Shown here: one piece after another, positions 25,681 through 35,246 of the stretch
Position numbering within the stretch: the first letter of the stretch is position 1
Layout: each line of letters opens with the position of its first letter
Source: JAAYXS01 sp964550375
GTDB taxonomy: Bacteria > Planctomycetota > Phycisphaerae > UBA1845 > Fen-1342
Reading direction: 5' to 3'
DNA: 64,000 nt
NCBI GenBank assembly: GCA_964550375.1
Contig: CAZJYX010000002.1
Coordinates: forward strand, 1 to 64,000
Notes under the pieces: model-generated
What the model was told of the DNA's origin: nothing
The model's input: the letters and a program-made list of their open reading frames with translations, nothing else
Databases searched by the model: none
Program-made: the position numbers and the translations under genes

Positions 25681-26688
25681 AACACGTCGTTAAAATCGCT
25701 ACAACTTGTGGACTCATGCGCCGCAGGAGATGCGCCCGGCCGTTTCACGAACGTTCCGTAAGCCGACCTGTCGCGCCCGCCGCGCTGCTTTGCAGGTGCA
25801 ATGGCATCACGCCGCATGTTGCTGTGCGTGCCGACCAGATACCCGTAGTTGCCGGGGCGAATGGCAACCGGCCTAATGCTTTAACCATGTTCGGCCGAAA
25901 CGCCGACCGCGCCCGTTGCAGATCCGCGCTTACTGATACCGCCTGCTTATTACGAACCGATGTTGACACAGTGAAGATGTGGTCCGAGTTTCGTTAACGC
26001 CCCGCCTGGCGCGTTGTGAAGCCCGCCAGAGCGTCTCGGGCCACAGGCGCACTCAGCACGCCGCCGCGGCCCGTGCGAGTCGGCAGACGCACAGGGTGCG
26101 CCCTCATGCGGACCAGACGGTGCAGCCCCCATGCGCGGCACGGTGAGAGTCCGCACGGCGGACTGAAGGCGGAAGTTGCAGGGCAGTTCCGACCGTGCAA
26201 ACGTAACCGCACTGGTACGAATTGCGCGGGTGTCGGAGCGTGGTTAACGGTGGAATCGGCGCTGGAGTCAAGGCGGAACACGGCCTTGACACTCGCCGGG
26301 CGCCAAGTCGCATAAAGGATGGGCCACAAACAGCTTACGGTTGATGCCTGTTTCCATCCGGACAAGCCGACGTCCCCGAGCCTGGTGGCGGGGTCTGACG
26401 GCACTGGGCGGTCGACGGACCGGGACCCGAGCTCGTTCTTCTTTGCCCTCCGGGCACGATCGCTTCGGCGGGCAGATGTCGGGCTTGCCTGGTATCATAA
26501 GCTCCGGCTGGCGTGCGGTGCTCGCTTGCGAGCCGCTCACTGGCCGCGGGGGGCCGGCGCTACCTCTGCGGCGGACTGGCGCGGCCAGCACGCGGTCGTG
26601 CTGTGGCGCTGCTGGACGAACCGACGGTAGAAGCCCGGCCAAGCGTAACTTATGATGAGCACTGGGCTGTTAGAGTGGTGGTGCCCGT
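25681..26688. other. Gene-free region of about 1 kb
   Basis: The largest gap in the window, between divergent pseudopilin and histidine kinase genes. Readings on both strands are short, rich in Arg/Pro or lacking any fold signal. I recognise no RNA gene, insertion sequence or riboswitch, and no convincing promoter. Confidence 0.5.
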
Positions 26689-28470
26689 ATGGACGAGCAG
26701 TGGCCCAGTGTGCCGGCTTGGCAGACCGACGCTGCGCTGCCGTCGGCCGACGGCGCGAGCCTCTCCCGAACGATCCTGCACTGCGCGAGTCGCGGACTTA
26801 CCAGGATGCACTTCCTGCAGGAGGTCTCGCAGGTGTTGCTGACGTTCTCGTGCTGCGACGCGGTGGAGGTGCGCCTCAGTGACGGCGAATTGCATTATCG
26901 CTGGGAAGCCGCGCGCCGGCCGAAGCCCAGAGCGCATTTCGAGTTGGTCCGTTGGACGCGCGCCCCGGACGGCCGCGTAGTGCCGGCTGGGCAGGCGAAC
27001 ACCGATCTGGAGCGGGTGTGTCGCGAGGTCGCCTGCCAGGTGTTTGACCCCGCGCACTCGTGCTTCACGCGGAACGGCAGCTTCTGGGCCAAGGACGCCT
27101 GGGAGCGGGTTCCGGTGGGCGCGCCGCCGGCCCCGGGAGCCATGCCGGAGATCATCTGTGTGGGCGGACATTATCGCTCGCTGGCCATCTTGCGCTTCGT
27201 GGTGGATGAGGCGACCGTAGGCCTTTTGCACGTGAAATGCGAGCAACCGAACTGCTTCACGAAGGCGTACGTGGAGTGCTATGAAGGGGTCGCCCAGACA
27301 CTGGGGCTGGCAATTGCCGACTGGCGTACCCAGCACGCGCTGCGCGAGCGCGTCAAGGAGCTAACGTGTCTGTACGGCATCGCGCAGGTGGCCGAGCAAG
27401 CGGACCTGACGTTGCCGGAGAAGCTACGGCGGGCGGCCAAGCTGCTACCGCGCGCCTGGCAGCACCCGGAGATTGCGGCAGCGCGGATCGTTGTTGATGA
27501 CGACGCCTATGCGACGCCCGGTTTCTGCCCGACACGACATCCGCAGTCAGCCGCATTGTCCGCCGCGATAGTGGTCCGCGGTCGGCGGCGCGGGACGGTC
27601 GAGGTTCACTATCTGGAAGAGCGGCCGGAGTTTGCCGCCGGCGCGTTTCTGGGTGAGGAACAGAAGCTAATCGCCGCTGTAGCCCGGGAGGTGGCGCTGA
27701 TCGTCGAGCGGCAGGATGCGGAGCGGGAGCGGACCCACCTCCAGCAGCAACTCATCCACGCCGACCGCCTAGCCACCATTGGGCAGCTTGCGGCCGGCGT
27801 GGCGCATGAGCTGAACGAGCCGCTGGGGAGCATTCTCGGCTTCGCGCAGCTCGCGCGAAAGTGTCCCGGGCTGCCCGAGTCGGCGGCGCGCGACATCGAG
27901 AAGATCATCACGGGCTCGCTTTATGCGCGCGAAGTCATCAAGAAGCTGATGGTGTTCGCCCGCCAGGTGCCGGCGCGCAAGGCGCCGGTGAGTCTCAATC
28001 GCGTGGTCGAGGACAGCCTGTACTTCCTGGAGGTCCGCTGTGCAAAGGCCGGCACCCGCATTGTGTGCGATCTGGCCCCGGACGTCCCGGAGATCCAGGG
28101 TGATCCGGCGCAACTGACGCAGGTCCTGGTTAACCTGGTAGTGAACGCCGTGCAGGCCATGCCAGAAGGCGGGACGCTCACCGTGCGAACGCGCGCCAAC
28201 GGCTCGGCCGCGGCGCTCATTGTGGAGGACACGGGCACCGGCATGGACGCGGAGGTGCTGGGCAAGATCTTCCTGCCGTTCTTCACGACCAAGGACGTGA
28301 ACGAGGGTACGGGTTTGGGCTTGCCCGTGGTGCACGGTATCGTCTCGGCGCATGGCGGCGTGCTGGACGTGCAGAGCCAACCCGGACAGGGTACGCGGTT
28401 CGAGATCCGCCTGCCCGCGACCGGGTTCGCAGAAGTTCAGGAGACCGGTCCGGATGGCGACCACGAGTGA
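26689..28470 (+). CDS. Soluble sensor histidine kinase with two GAF-like domains
   Basis: A 593-aa two-component kinase with no membrane helix. An N-terminal GAF-like region covers about residues 30-210. A second sensory module follows from LRERVKELTCLYGIAQ (about 220-340). The HisKA domain is then intact with phospho-acceptor His at about 373 in LAAGVAHELNEPLGSILGF. The ATPase has N box QVLVNLVVNAVQAM, G1 VEDTGTGMD, F box FLPFFTTKDVNEG and G2 GTGLGLPVVHG. It overlaps the NtrC-like regulator by 17 nt, so they form a cognate pair. The second module is homologous to the N-terminus of the PEP/pyruvate-binding protein that ends the downstream redox operon. Confidence 0.93.
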   Translation: MDEQWPSVPAWQTDAALPSADGASLSRTILHCASRGLTRMHFLQEVSQVLLTFSCCDAVEVRLSDGELHYRWEAARRPKPRAHFELVRWTRAPDGRVVPAGQANTDLERVCREVACQVFDPAHSCFTRNGSFWAKDAWERVPVGAPPAPGAMPEIICVGGHYRSLAILRFVVDEATVGLLHVKCEQPNCFTKAYVECYEGVAQTLGLAIADWRTQHALRERVKELTCLYGIAQVAEQADLTLPEKLRRAAKLLPRAWQHPEIAAARIVVDDDAYATPGFCPTRHPQSAALSAAIVVRGRRRGTVEVHYLEERPEFAAGAFLGEEQKLIAAVAREVALIVERQDAERERTHLQQQLIHADRLATIGQLAAGVAHELNEPLGSILGFAQLARKCPGLPESAARDIEKIITGSLYAREVIKKLMVFARQVPARKAPVSLNRVVEDSLYFLEVRCAKAGTRIVCDLAPDVPEIQGDPAQLTQVLVNLVVNAVQAMPEGGTLTVRTRANGSAAALIVEDTGTGMDAEVLGKIFLPFFTTKDVNEGTGLGLPVVHGIVSAHGGVLDVQSQPGQGTRFEIRLPATGFAEVQETGPDGDHE

Positions 28471-29803
28471 AAAGGAACGCATCCTGGTAGTCGATGATGC
28501 GCCGGATACGCTGGAGCTGATTCAGCGGAATTTGGTGGCGGCCGGCTACCAGGTGTTCACGGCGCCCGGGGCGGCGGAGGCCATCCGCCTGCTGGAAGAG
28601 ACCCCGATTGACCTGGTGATCACCGATTTGAAGATGCCGCAAGTCAGCGGGCTGGACCTGACCCGGCATGTCCGCGAGAACCTGAAGGACACCGAGGTCA
28701 TGATGATCACGGGCTACCCAACGATCCAGGGGGCGGTGACGGCGGTCAAGCTGGGCGTCCAGGACTACATAACCAAGCCGTTCACAGACGAGGAGTTGTT
28801 GGCCGCCGTGCAGCGCATACTCCAGGTGCTCCAGGCGCGACGGAGCGCCCAGAACGGCTCTGAGCAGGCGCTGACGCTGGCCGGCTTCATCGGCAAGTCC
28901 AAGGCCATGCGGGAGGTATTTCAGGAGATTCGCAAGGCGGCCGCGGCACCAGCCACCGTGCTTATTGGGGGCGAGAGTGGCACGGGCAAAGAGCTGGCCG
29001 CGCGGGCAATACACTACGGCAGCCCGCGGGCGGCAGCCCCGTTTGTACCTATCAACTGCGGCTCCATTCCGGAAGCACTGCTGGAAAGCGAGCTGTTCGG
29101 GCACGTCAAGGGGGCTTTCACCGGCGCCACCGAGTCCCGGGCGGGCTTCTTCCAGACTGCAGACGGCGGCACCATCTTCCTGGACGAGATCAGCGATACG
29201 AGCCTGGGCATGCAGGCCAAGTTGCTGCGCGTGCTGGAGAACGGGGAGATCTACATGGTTGGATCGTCGCGCCCGCGCACGGTCGACGTACGAGTCGTGG
29301 CCGCGACGAACAAAAACCTGCGGGCCCTGGTCAAGAACGAGGTGTTTCGCGAGGACCTGTTCTTCCGGCTGAACGTTATTACAATAACGATGCCCCCGCT
29401 GCGCGAGCGGGAGGACGACGTTCTGTTGCTGGTGGCGCAGTTTGCGAGCAAGTTTGCCGCCGAGTTGGGGCGGCCGATTCCGCAATTCGCCGATGACGCC
29501 CTGCGGGTGCTGGCCAGCTACCACTGGCCGGGAAACGTCCGGGAATTGGAGAACGCGATTCAGCGCGTGGTGGTCATGGCTGACACGAACGTCATCGATG
29601 TGCCCGACCTGCCCTCCGCGATGCGCTTCTCGGCCGGACGGGAAGCGGGTCTGCGCCGAACGTTGGCTGAGGTTGAAGCCGAGCATGTGCGCAACGTGCT
29701 GGCCAGTGTGTCGGGCAACAAGACGCAGGCGGCCGAGATACTGGGCATCGATCGTAAGACGCTGCGCGAGAAGCTCAAGCTTTACGGGACGCGGGCAAAC
29801 TGA
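28454..29803 (+). CDS. NtrC-family sigma-54 response regulator
   Basis: A 449-aa activator of sigma-54 RNA polymerase. The receiver has Asp pair VVDDAP, phospho-acceptor Asp at about 58 in VITDLKMP and Lys in DYITKPF. The AAA+ domain has Walker A GESGTGKE (about 173), the sigma-54 contact loop GAFTGA (about 220), Walker B GGTIFLDEI and arginine finger FREDLFFRLNV. The C-terminal Fis-type HTH is VSGNKTQAAEILGIDRKTLREKL. The ATG at 28454 overlaps the kinase end, indicating translational coupling. Its target is probably the redox operon starting about 300 nt downstream, though I could not find a clean -24/-12 element by eye. Confidence 0.94.
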   Translation: MATTSEKERILVVDDAPDTLELIQRNLVAAGYQVFTAPGAAEAIRLLEETPIDLVITDLKMPQVSGLDLTRHVRENLKDTEVMMITGYPTIQGAVTAVKLGVQDYITKPFTDEELLAAVQRILQVLQARRSAQNGSEQALTLAGFIGKSKAMREVFQEIRKAAAAPATVLIGGESGTGKELAARAIHYGSPRAAAPFVPINCGSIPEALLESELFGHVKGAFTGATESRAGFFQTADGGTIFLDEISDTSLGMQAKLLRVLENGEIYMVGSSRPRTVDVRVVAATNKNLRALVKNEVFREDLFFRLNVITITMPPLREREDDVLLLVAQFASKFAAELGRPIPQFADDALRVLASYHWPGNVRELENAIQRVVVMADTNVIDVPDLPSAMRFSAGREAGLRRTLAEVEAEHVRNVLASVSGNKTQAAEILGIDRKTLREKLKLYGTRAN

Positions 29804-30107
29804 GGGGCCTGGCACCGGGGCGATTCTCCCCGCCGGTTCAAATCTCCCCGCCTGGGCGCGGATGCCGGGCACTTCACTAACCCTGCGCTGGGCGCCGGCT
29901 AGCGCGCGTCCGGATACGCCTATCTGCGGATGTAACCGTGGTTTAGGTTGTCAACCCAGCTCTACTTCTTCGAGGGGCGGACCTTCACCCACGGCATTCT
30001 TGGGCTCGGCACACGGCGTGCATTCAGGGTGATCCGGCTGGACGACCCGCCCGCGCGGGTGGCGTCCGGCGCGCGGCCAGTACGCTGAGGCGCAGGAGAT
30101 TGTGATC
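29804..30107. other. Leader region of the redox operon
   Basis: Intergenic sequence between the NtrC-type gene and the Cys-rich small protein. I looked for a sigma-54 TGGCAC-N5-TTGC element and found only weak GG-N10-GC matches, expected by chance at this base composition. Nothing else recognised. Confidence 0.4.
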
Positions 30108-30413
30108 ATGCCTATGCCCGCGATCACGCAGATCGGTGGTCTTTGCTCGACGTGCAATCACAGAGCCACCTGCTACTACCGTGCCCGCGGTGGCACGGCG
30201 CTGTTCTGTGAGTTGTTTGACGATTATGTGGCACCGCCGCTGGGTGGTAGCGGGCCCCAGGCGGGCTGCGCGGCGGCTCCGGCGACCGCGGCACGCCGGG
30301 TCGCGGAGGATGTCTCCGCGTACGCTGGTCTGTGCATGAACTGCGAGCACCGGCGCTCGTGCGTTCATCCGAAGCCGGCCGGCGGTGTCTGGCACTGCGA
30401 AGACTACGAGTAA
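30108..30413 (+). CDS. Small protein with duplicated Cys-rich motif
   Basis: A 101-aa protein with two copies of one motif. Copy 1 reads GLCSTCNHRATCYYRARGG then FCELFDDY; copy 2 reads GLCMNCEHRRSCVHPKPAGG then WHCEDYE. Each has the spacing C-x2-C-x5-C-x(11-13)-C, fit for one Zn or Fe-S site per copy. AGGAG lies 9 nt before the ATG at 30108. It opens the redox operon, 65 nt before the NuoE-like gene. No family name is known to me. A cluster-assembly, electron-carrier or regulatory role is possible; this is inference. Confidence 0.75.
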   Translation: MPMPAITQIGGLCSTCNHRATCYYRARGGTALFCELFDDYVAPPLGGSGPQAGCAAAPATAARRVAEDVSAYAGLCMNCEHRRSCVHPKPAGGVWHCEDYE

Positions 30414-30478
30414 CGGGTGGGGTCCTGGCGCTGGGTGTCCTGGGCCATGGACAGGTCGCGGTCACCCGGAGGATATGT

Positions 30479-31327
30479 ATGAAGGCGGATGAAGTCCTGA
30501 GCATAATTGACAAACACCAGGGCCAGGGGGACGGGCTTATCTCCGTTCTGGAAGAGATCCAGGCGAAGTACAGCTACCTGCCGCCCGAGGCTCTTAAACT
30601 CGTGGCGGAGCGTACGGGGCGCTCGCCGGTCGATGTGTACGGCGTGGCGACGTTCTACAAGACGTTCAGCCTGAAGCCGCGCGGCAAGCACCTGTGCTCG
30701 GTCTGCATGGGTACGGCTTGTCACGTGCGGGGGGCACCGGCGGTCGCACAGGAGTTCCAACGCCAGCTTGGTGTAGCGCCTGGTGAGACGACGGCCGACC
30801 GGGAGTTCTCTCTGGAGACGGTGAACTGCCTGGGGGCCTGCGCGCTGGGTCCGGTGGCGGTGGTGGACGGGCACTACTTCGCCAACGTGCGTTCGTCGCG
30901 CGTCAAGCAGGTCCTCAGCGATACGCGGGCGGGGCTTGACGCCGCCGAGCAGCAGGCGGACGTGCGCGACTTCGTGCTCAACGTCAGTTGTTCGCGCTGC
31001 AACCACAGCCTCATGGATACCGACAACCCGATCGACGGCTCACCGTCAATTCGTGTCACGGCGTCCTTTGAGCGGACGCATGGCTGGCTGCGGTTGTCGG
31101 CGCTTTACGGCAGCTTCACGGTCGAATCCGAGTACCTGATCCCGACCGATACCGTCGTGGATTTCTTCTGCCCACACTGCCATACCGAACTGAAGGGCGC
31201 TTCGAATTGCCCGCTGTGCAGTGCGCCGATGGTCTCGATGATCGTGCGGGCGGGCGGGATCGTACAGATCTGCTCGCGCCGCGGCTGCAAGGGACACATG
31301 TTGGATTTGGACGGCAGCGGTTTCTAG
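30479..31327 (+). CDS. NuoE/HndA-like [2Fe-2S] subunit with zinc-ribbon tail
   Basis: A 282-aa protein. Residues 1-150 are the thioredoxin-fold [2Fe-2S] subunit of NADH dehydrogenase and bifurcating hydrogenases: YLPPEALKLVAERTG, VYGVATFYKTFSLKPRGKH, and ligands in CMGTAC (about 76 and 81) and NCLGAC (about 117 and 121). Residues 165-282 are an unusual extension with several CxxC knuckles: VSCSRCNHSL, FFCPHCHTEL, NCPLCSAPM, ICSRRGCKGH. GGAGGA precedes the ATG by 5 nt. Canonical NuoE is about 160-180 aa, so the zinc-ribbon tail is an addition. It should hand electrons between the NuoF-like subunit next door and its partners. Confidence 0.88.
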   Translation: MKADEVLSIIDKHQGQGDGLISVLEEIQAKYSYLPPEALKLVAERTGRSPVDVYGVATFYKTFSLKPRGKHLCSVCMGTACHVRGAPAVAQEFQRQLGVAPGETTADREFSLETVNCLGACALGPVAVVDGHYFANVRSSRVKQVLSDTRAGLDAAEQQADVRDFVLNVSCSRCNHSLMDTDNPIDGSPSIRVTASFERTHGWLRLSALYGSFTVESEYLIPTDTVVDFFCPHCHTELKGASNCPLCSAPMVSMIVRAGGIVQICSRRGCKGHMLDLDGSGF

Positions 31328-31378
31328 GCCGAGCTGTGTTAGCGCGGTTGAAGATGGCTGCTGTGTGAGGATAGTTAA

Positions 31379-34300
31379 ATGCTGCGATTGTCGTCCGTGT
31401 ACGACCTGCAACGCCTGCGAACGATAATTGAGGACGGCAGCGAGCCGAACAAGCCCTGCGTGATCGTGTGTGCCGGCACCGCGTGCCAGGCCAGCGGCGC
31501 AAACACCCTTCACCGCGCCGTGAAGAAGTACATCATCAATAACGGCCTGGTTGAGCGGCTGGGTCTGCGGATCACCGGATGCCACGGGTTCTGCGAGATG
31601 GGCCCCTTCATTCTCACGGACCCGCAGAAGGCCTTCTATACGCAGATCCAGGTCGCCGACGTGCCGCGGATTCTCGACGCCGTGCTCGCCGGGGAATACG
31701 TCGAGGAGTTGTTGTACAGCGATCCGGCCACCGGCGAACGCTACCACAACTTCGACGAGATTCCCTTCTTCAAGAAGCAGCAGCGCACCCTGCTGGCCAT
31801 GAATCAGTCGATCGACCCGATTCGCGTATACAACTATATCGCTCAGGGCGGCTATGCTGCCCTGGAGAAGGTCTTCGAACGGGGCGACCCGGCCTGGGTA
31901 GTGCAGGAGGTCAAAAGCTCGGGGCTGCGGGGACGCGGCGGCGCCGGTTTCCCCACGGGGCTGAAGTGGGAGCTGCTCGCGAAGCAGCGGAACGGGCGCG
32001 GCGCTTACCTGGTCTGCAACGCAGACGAGGGCGACCCCGGCGCCTATATGGACCGCAGCATCCTGGAGGGTAACCCGCACAGTATTCTCGAGGGCATGAT
32101 CATCGGCGGTTTCGGAACCAGGGCCGACCAGGGCGTCATTTACGTCCGCAACGAGTACCCGCTGGCGATCAAGCACCTCATCATCGCGCTGCGGCAGTGC
32201 CGTGAGTTGGGGCTCCTGGGCAACAACATCCTGGGCAGTGGTTTCTCATTTGACATCAAGATAGTCCGCGGCGCCGGCGCGTTTGTCTGCGGCGAGGAGA
32301 CCGCCCTCATACGCTCGATCGAAGGCAAGATGGGCGAACCACGGCAGCGCCCGCCCTTCCCGGTCCAGCGCGGCATAAGCGGCAAGCCCACCGCCATCAA
32401 CAACGTCGAAACCTGGGCAAACGTGCCCCACATCTTCCGGGTCGGCGCGCAGCAGTTCTCTGAGATTGGCACCGCCGGCAATGCCGGCACCAAGGTCTTC
32501 AGCCTCGTCGGCAAGATCAAGAATACCGGCCTGGTCGAGGTGCCCATGGGCATCACCATCCGTGAGGTGGTCCACGACATCGGCGGCGGTCCCAAAGGCA
32601 CGGCCAAGGTCAAGGCCGTCCAGACGGGCGGGCCTTCGGGCGGCTGCATCCCGGCCGAGAAGTTCGATCTACGAATCGATTATGACACGCTGGCGGCGGC
32701 CGGATCGATCATGGGCTCCGGCGGCATGATCGTCATGGACGAGCACACCTGCATGGTCGACGTCGCCAAGTACTTCATGGCCTTCCTCAAGGAGGAGTCC
32801 TGCGGCAAGTGTTTCACCTGTCGCAAGGGCACGCAGCGGATGTACGAGATCCTCGACGACATTTCCGCGGGCCGGGCGACGCTCGCGGACCTGGAGCTGC
32901 TTGAGGAACTGGCCCAGACCGTCAAGGACACGACCATGTGCGGGCTGGGGCAGACCGCCGCGAACCCGGTCCTGTCCACGCTGCGCTACTTCCGCCACGA
33001 GTACGAAGAGCATATCCACGACCGGCGCTGCCGGGCGTTCGTCTGCAAGGACCTGGTCGGCGCGCCCTGCCAGACGGCCTGTCCGATTGACACCGAGGCC
33101 TGGCGTTATGTCGCCCACATCGCCCGCGGCGAATACGAGCAGGCCTACCAGGCGATTCGCGAGGCCAACCCGTTCCCCTCGGTGTGCGCTCGCGTCTGCT
33201 CGCACAATTGCGAGACTCACTGTCGCAGCGGCACGGCCGGCAAAGCCCCCATCGCCATTCGCGCCTTGAAGCGTTTTGTCACCGACCGCGTGGATCCTGC
33301 CGTTTACAAGCCGCGCCGCAGCGGGTCGCCAGGCGCGGACACGCCCCGGATCGCCATTGTCGGTTCCGGGCCGGCCGGACTTACCGCCGCCCATTACCTC
33401 TCCCTGGCCGGCTACAAAGCGACCGTCTTCGAGGCGGGCGAGCAGCCGGGCGGCATGCTGGTGAGCGGCATTCCGGCCTACCGGCTGCCGCGCGACACGC
33501 TCCAGAAGGAGATCGCCGGCCTGCTCGACAAGAACGTCACGCTACGGTGCAACCAGGCCCTGGGGCGCGACTTCACGGTCGATTCGCTCTTCGCCGAGGG
33601 CTTCAAGGCGGTCTTCCTGGCCATCGGCGCCCACAAGAGCAAGGCTTTGAATCTCGAGGGCGAGGACGTGCGCGGGGTCTTCCCAGCGATCGAGTTCCTC
33701 AAGGCCTTCAACCTGCGCGGCGAGCAGTTGGCTCGCGGTCGGGTGGGCGTGATCGGCGGCGGCGACAGCGCCGTGGACGCGGCCGGCGTGGCATTGCGGC
33801 AGCCGGGCGTCGAGAGCGTCACCATATTCTACCGGCGCACGCGCGAGGAGATGCCCGCCCAGAAGAAGGACGTGGACTCGGTGCTGGAGGAGGGGGTGAA
33901 GCTCGAAAGCCTGATGACCCCGGTGCGCATCCTCACCGACAAGGACCAGTTGGCCGGCGTCGAGTGCGTCCGGAACCGGCTGGGGGAGGTCGATGCCGGC
34001 GGCCGACGCAAGCCGGTGCCGATCCCCGGAACCGAGCAGGTGTTCATGCTGGACACGCTGATCGTCACGATCGGCGACGTGCCCGACATCGAGTTTATGA
34101 GCTCCATGGGTATTGAAGTTACCGATTGGGGCACGCTCAAGGTGGACAAGGAGACCCTGGCCACGAGTCGTCCCGGCGTGTTCGCGGGCGGCGATGTGGT
34201 CACGGGCCCCAACACCGTGGTGCAGGCGATCGCGGCCGGCAAGAAGGTGGCGAAGATGATCGGGCGTTATGTGCGCGGCGAGGAATTGCGCCAGCCCGGC

Positions 34301-34552
34301 GCGCCGCTGCTGCCGGAGGTTTACGTGGAGCCGGTCCAATTGGGCGACGATGAACTGGTCGAGGCCGATCGGGCCGAACCGCCGACGTTGCCGGCCCTGA
34401 CGCGCCGCCAGGGCTTCGACGAGGTCGAGCAGACGCTGTCAGTCGCGGATGCCACTCGGGAGGCCCGGCGTTGCCTGCGGTGTGACCTGGAGTTCACGCG
34501 GCCCAAGGATGCCGAGCCGGCGGACGTGGCCGCGGTGGGAGGTGCGTCATGA
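31379..34552 (+). CDS. NuoF/HndC-like flavoprotein fused to GltD/NfnB-like reductase
   Basis: A 1057-aa fusion. Residues 1-110: thioredoxin-like [2Fe-2S] domain (C31, C36, C68, C72). Residues 150-540: NuoF, with FMN/NADH motifs GLRGRGGAGFPTGLKW and CNADEGDPGAYMDR and the [4Fe-4S] ligands CGKCFTC and TMCGLG. Residues 550-1020: GltD-like NAD(P)H reductase with its N-terminal helical Fe-S domain (CQTACPID, CARVCSHNCETHC), the FAD motif IAIVGSGPAGLTAA and the second dinucleotide motif GVIGGGDSAVDAA. Two pyridine-nucleotide flavin sites on one chain suggest electron confurcation or bifurcation between NADH and NADPH pools. The next gene overlaps its stop by 4 nt. The start has GTGAGG upstream. Confidence 0.92.
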   Translation: MLRLSSVYDLQRLRTIIEDGSEPNKPCVIVCAGTACQASGANTLHRAVKKYIINNGLVERLGLRITGCHGFCEMGPFILTDPQKAFYTQIQVADVPRILDAVLAGEYVEELLYSDPATGERYHNFDEIPFFKKQQRTLLAMNQSIDPIRVYNYIAQGGYAALEKVFERGDPAWVVQEVKSSGLRGRGGAGFPTGLKWELLAKQRNGRGAYLVCNADEGDPGAYMDRSILEGNPHSILEGMIIGGFGTRADQGVIYVRNEYPLAIKHLIIALRQCRELGLLGNNILGSGFSFDIKIVRGAGAFVCGEETALIRSIEGKMGEPRQRPPFPVQRGISGKPTAINNVETWANVPHIFRVGAQQFSEIGTAGNAGTKVFSLVGKIKNTGLVEVPMGITIREVVHDIGGGPKGTAKVKAVQTGGPSGGCIPAEKFDLRIDYDTLAAAGSIMGSGGMIVMDEHTCMVDVAKYFMAFLKEESCGKCFTCRKGTQRMYEILDDISAGRATLADLELLEELAQTVKDTTMCGLGQTAANPVLSTLRYFRHEYEEHIHDRRCRAFVCKDLVGAPCQTACPIDTEAWRYVAHIARGEYEQAYQAIREANPFPSVCARVCSHNCETHCRSGTAGKAPIAIRALKRFVTDRVDPAVYKPRRSGSPGADTPRIAIVGSGPAGLTAAHYLSLAGYKATVFEAGEQPGGMLVSGIPAYRLPRDTLQKEIAGLLDKNVTLRCNQALGRDFTVDSLFAEGFKAVFLAIGAHKSKALNLEGEDVRGVFPAIEFLKAFNLRGEQLARGRVGVIGGGDSAVDAAGVALRQPGVESVTIFYRRTREEMPAQKKDVDSVLEEGVKLESLMTPVRILTDKDQLAGVECVRNRLGEVDAGGRRKPVPIPGTEQVFMLDTLIVTIGDVPDIEFMSSMGIEVTDWGTLKVDKETLATSRPGVFAGGDVVTGPNTVVQAIAAGKKVAKMIGRYVRGEELRQPGAPLLPEVYVEPVQLGDDELVEADRAEPPTLPALTRRQGFDEVEQTLSVADATREARRCLRCDLEFTRPKDAEPADVAAVGGAS

Positions 34553-35226
34553 TCAACCTGAAGATCAATGGCCTGCCGGTTTCGGTGGAAGAGGGCACGA
34601 CGCTGCTCGAGGCCGCCCGGTTTCTGGGTTTCCCGATACCGACGCTGTGCCACATGGAAGGGCTTTCGCCCTACGGTGCGTGCCGGCTGTGTGTGGTCGA
34701 GATCGGCGAGGGGCCCAAGGCCCGGCTGGTCAGCTCGTGCACCTATCCGGCCCAGGAAGGCCTGCACGTGCGGACGGCCTCGAACCGCGTGCTGCGGGCA
34801 CGCAAGATGGTAATCGAGCTGCTGCTGGCCTCCTGTCCGCAGTCAAAGGTCATCCAGGACCTGGCCTCCGCCCACGGTGTGCGGCAGCAGCGTTTCCGCC
34901 AGGAGCACGAGGACTGCATCCTGTGCGGCCTGTGCGTGCGGATGTGCGAGGAGCAGATGATGGCCAAGGCCATCGGCTTCCGCGGCCGCGGTGAGCGGCG
35001 CAGCATCGGTACGCCCTTCGATATCAAGTCCGAACAGTGTCGGCTGTGCGGCGGCTGCATCTATGTCTGCCCCGCCTGCCAGCTCCGCTGTACGTACAAC
35101 GAGCCTGATAAGGCGATCTGCGGCGGCTGCGCCAACCTGACGCCGCCCTGTGCCGCCAAGGAACAGTTCGACGACATGATGTGCTACATGAATCCCTGCG
35201 TTGCCTGCGAGATTGAGAAGGAATAG
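34549..35226 (+). CDS. HoxU/NuoG-N-like ferredoxin subunit
   Basis: A 225-aa iron-sulfur protein. The N-terminal plant-ferredoxin fold has ligands C34, C45, C48 and about C64 (LCHMEGLSPYGACRLCVVE). It is followed by NuoG-type [4Fe-4S] motifs: CILCGLCVRMCEE and CRLCGGCIYVCPAC, with further Cys in the last 40 residues (CGGCANLTPPC, CYMNPCVACE). It lacks both the molybdopterin-like part of NuoG and the H-cluster domain of [FeFe]-hydrogenase. Its ATG overlaps the NuoF::GltD stop as ATGA. It should wire electrons from the flavin subunit to the FMN protein encoded 20 nt downstream. Confidence 0.9.
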   Translation: MINLKINGLPVSVEEGTTLLEAARFLGFPIPTLCHMEGLSPYGACRLCVVEIGEGPKARLVSSCTYPAQEGLHVRTASNRVLRARKMVIELLLASCPQSKVIQDLASAHGVRQQRFRQEHEDCILCGLCVRMCEEQMMAKAIGFRGRGERRSIGTPFDIKSEQCRLCGGCIYVCPACQLRCTYNEPDKAICGGCANLTPPCAAKEQFDDMMCYMNPCVACEIEKE

Positions 35227-35246
35227 TCCACGGAGGTGCCGAGTCG

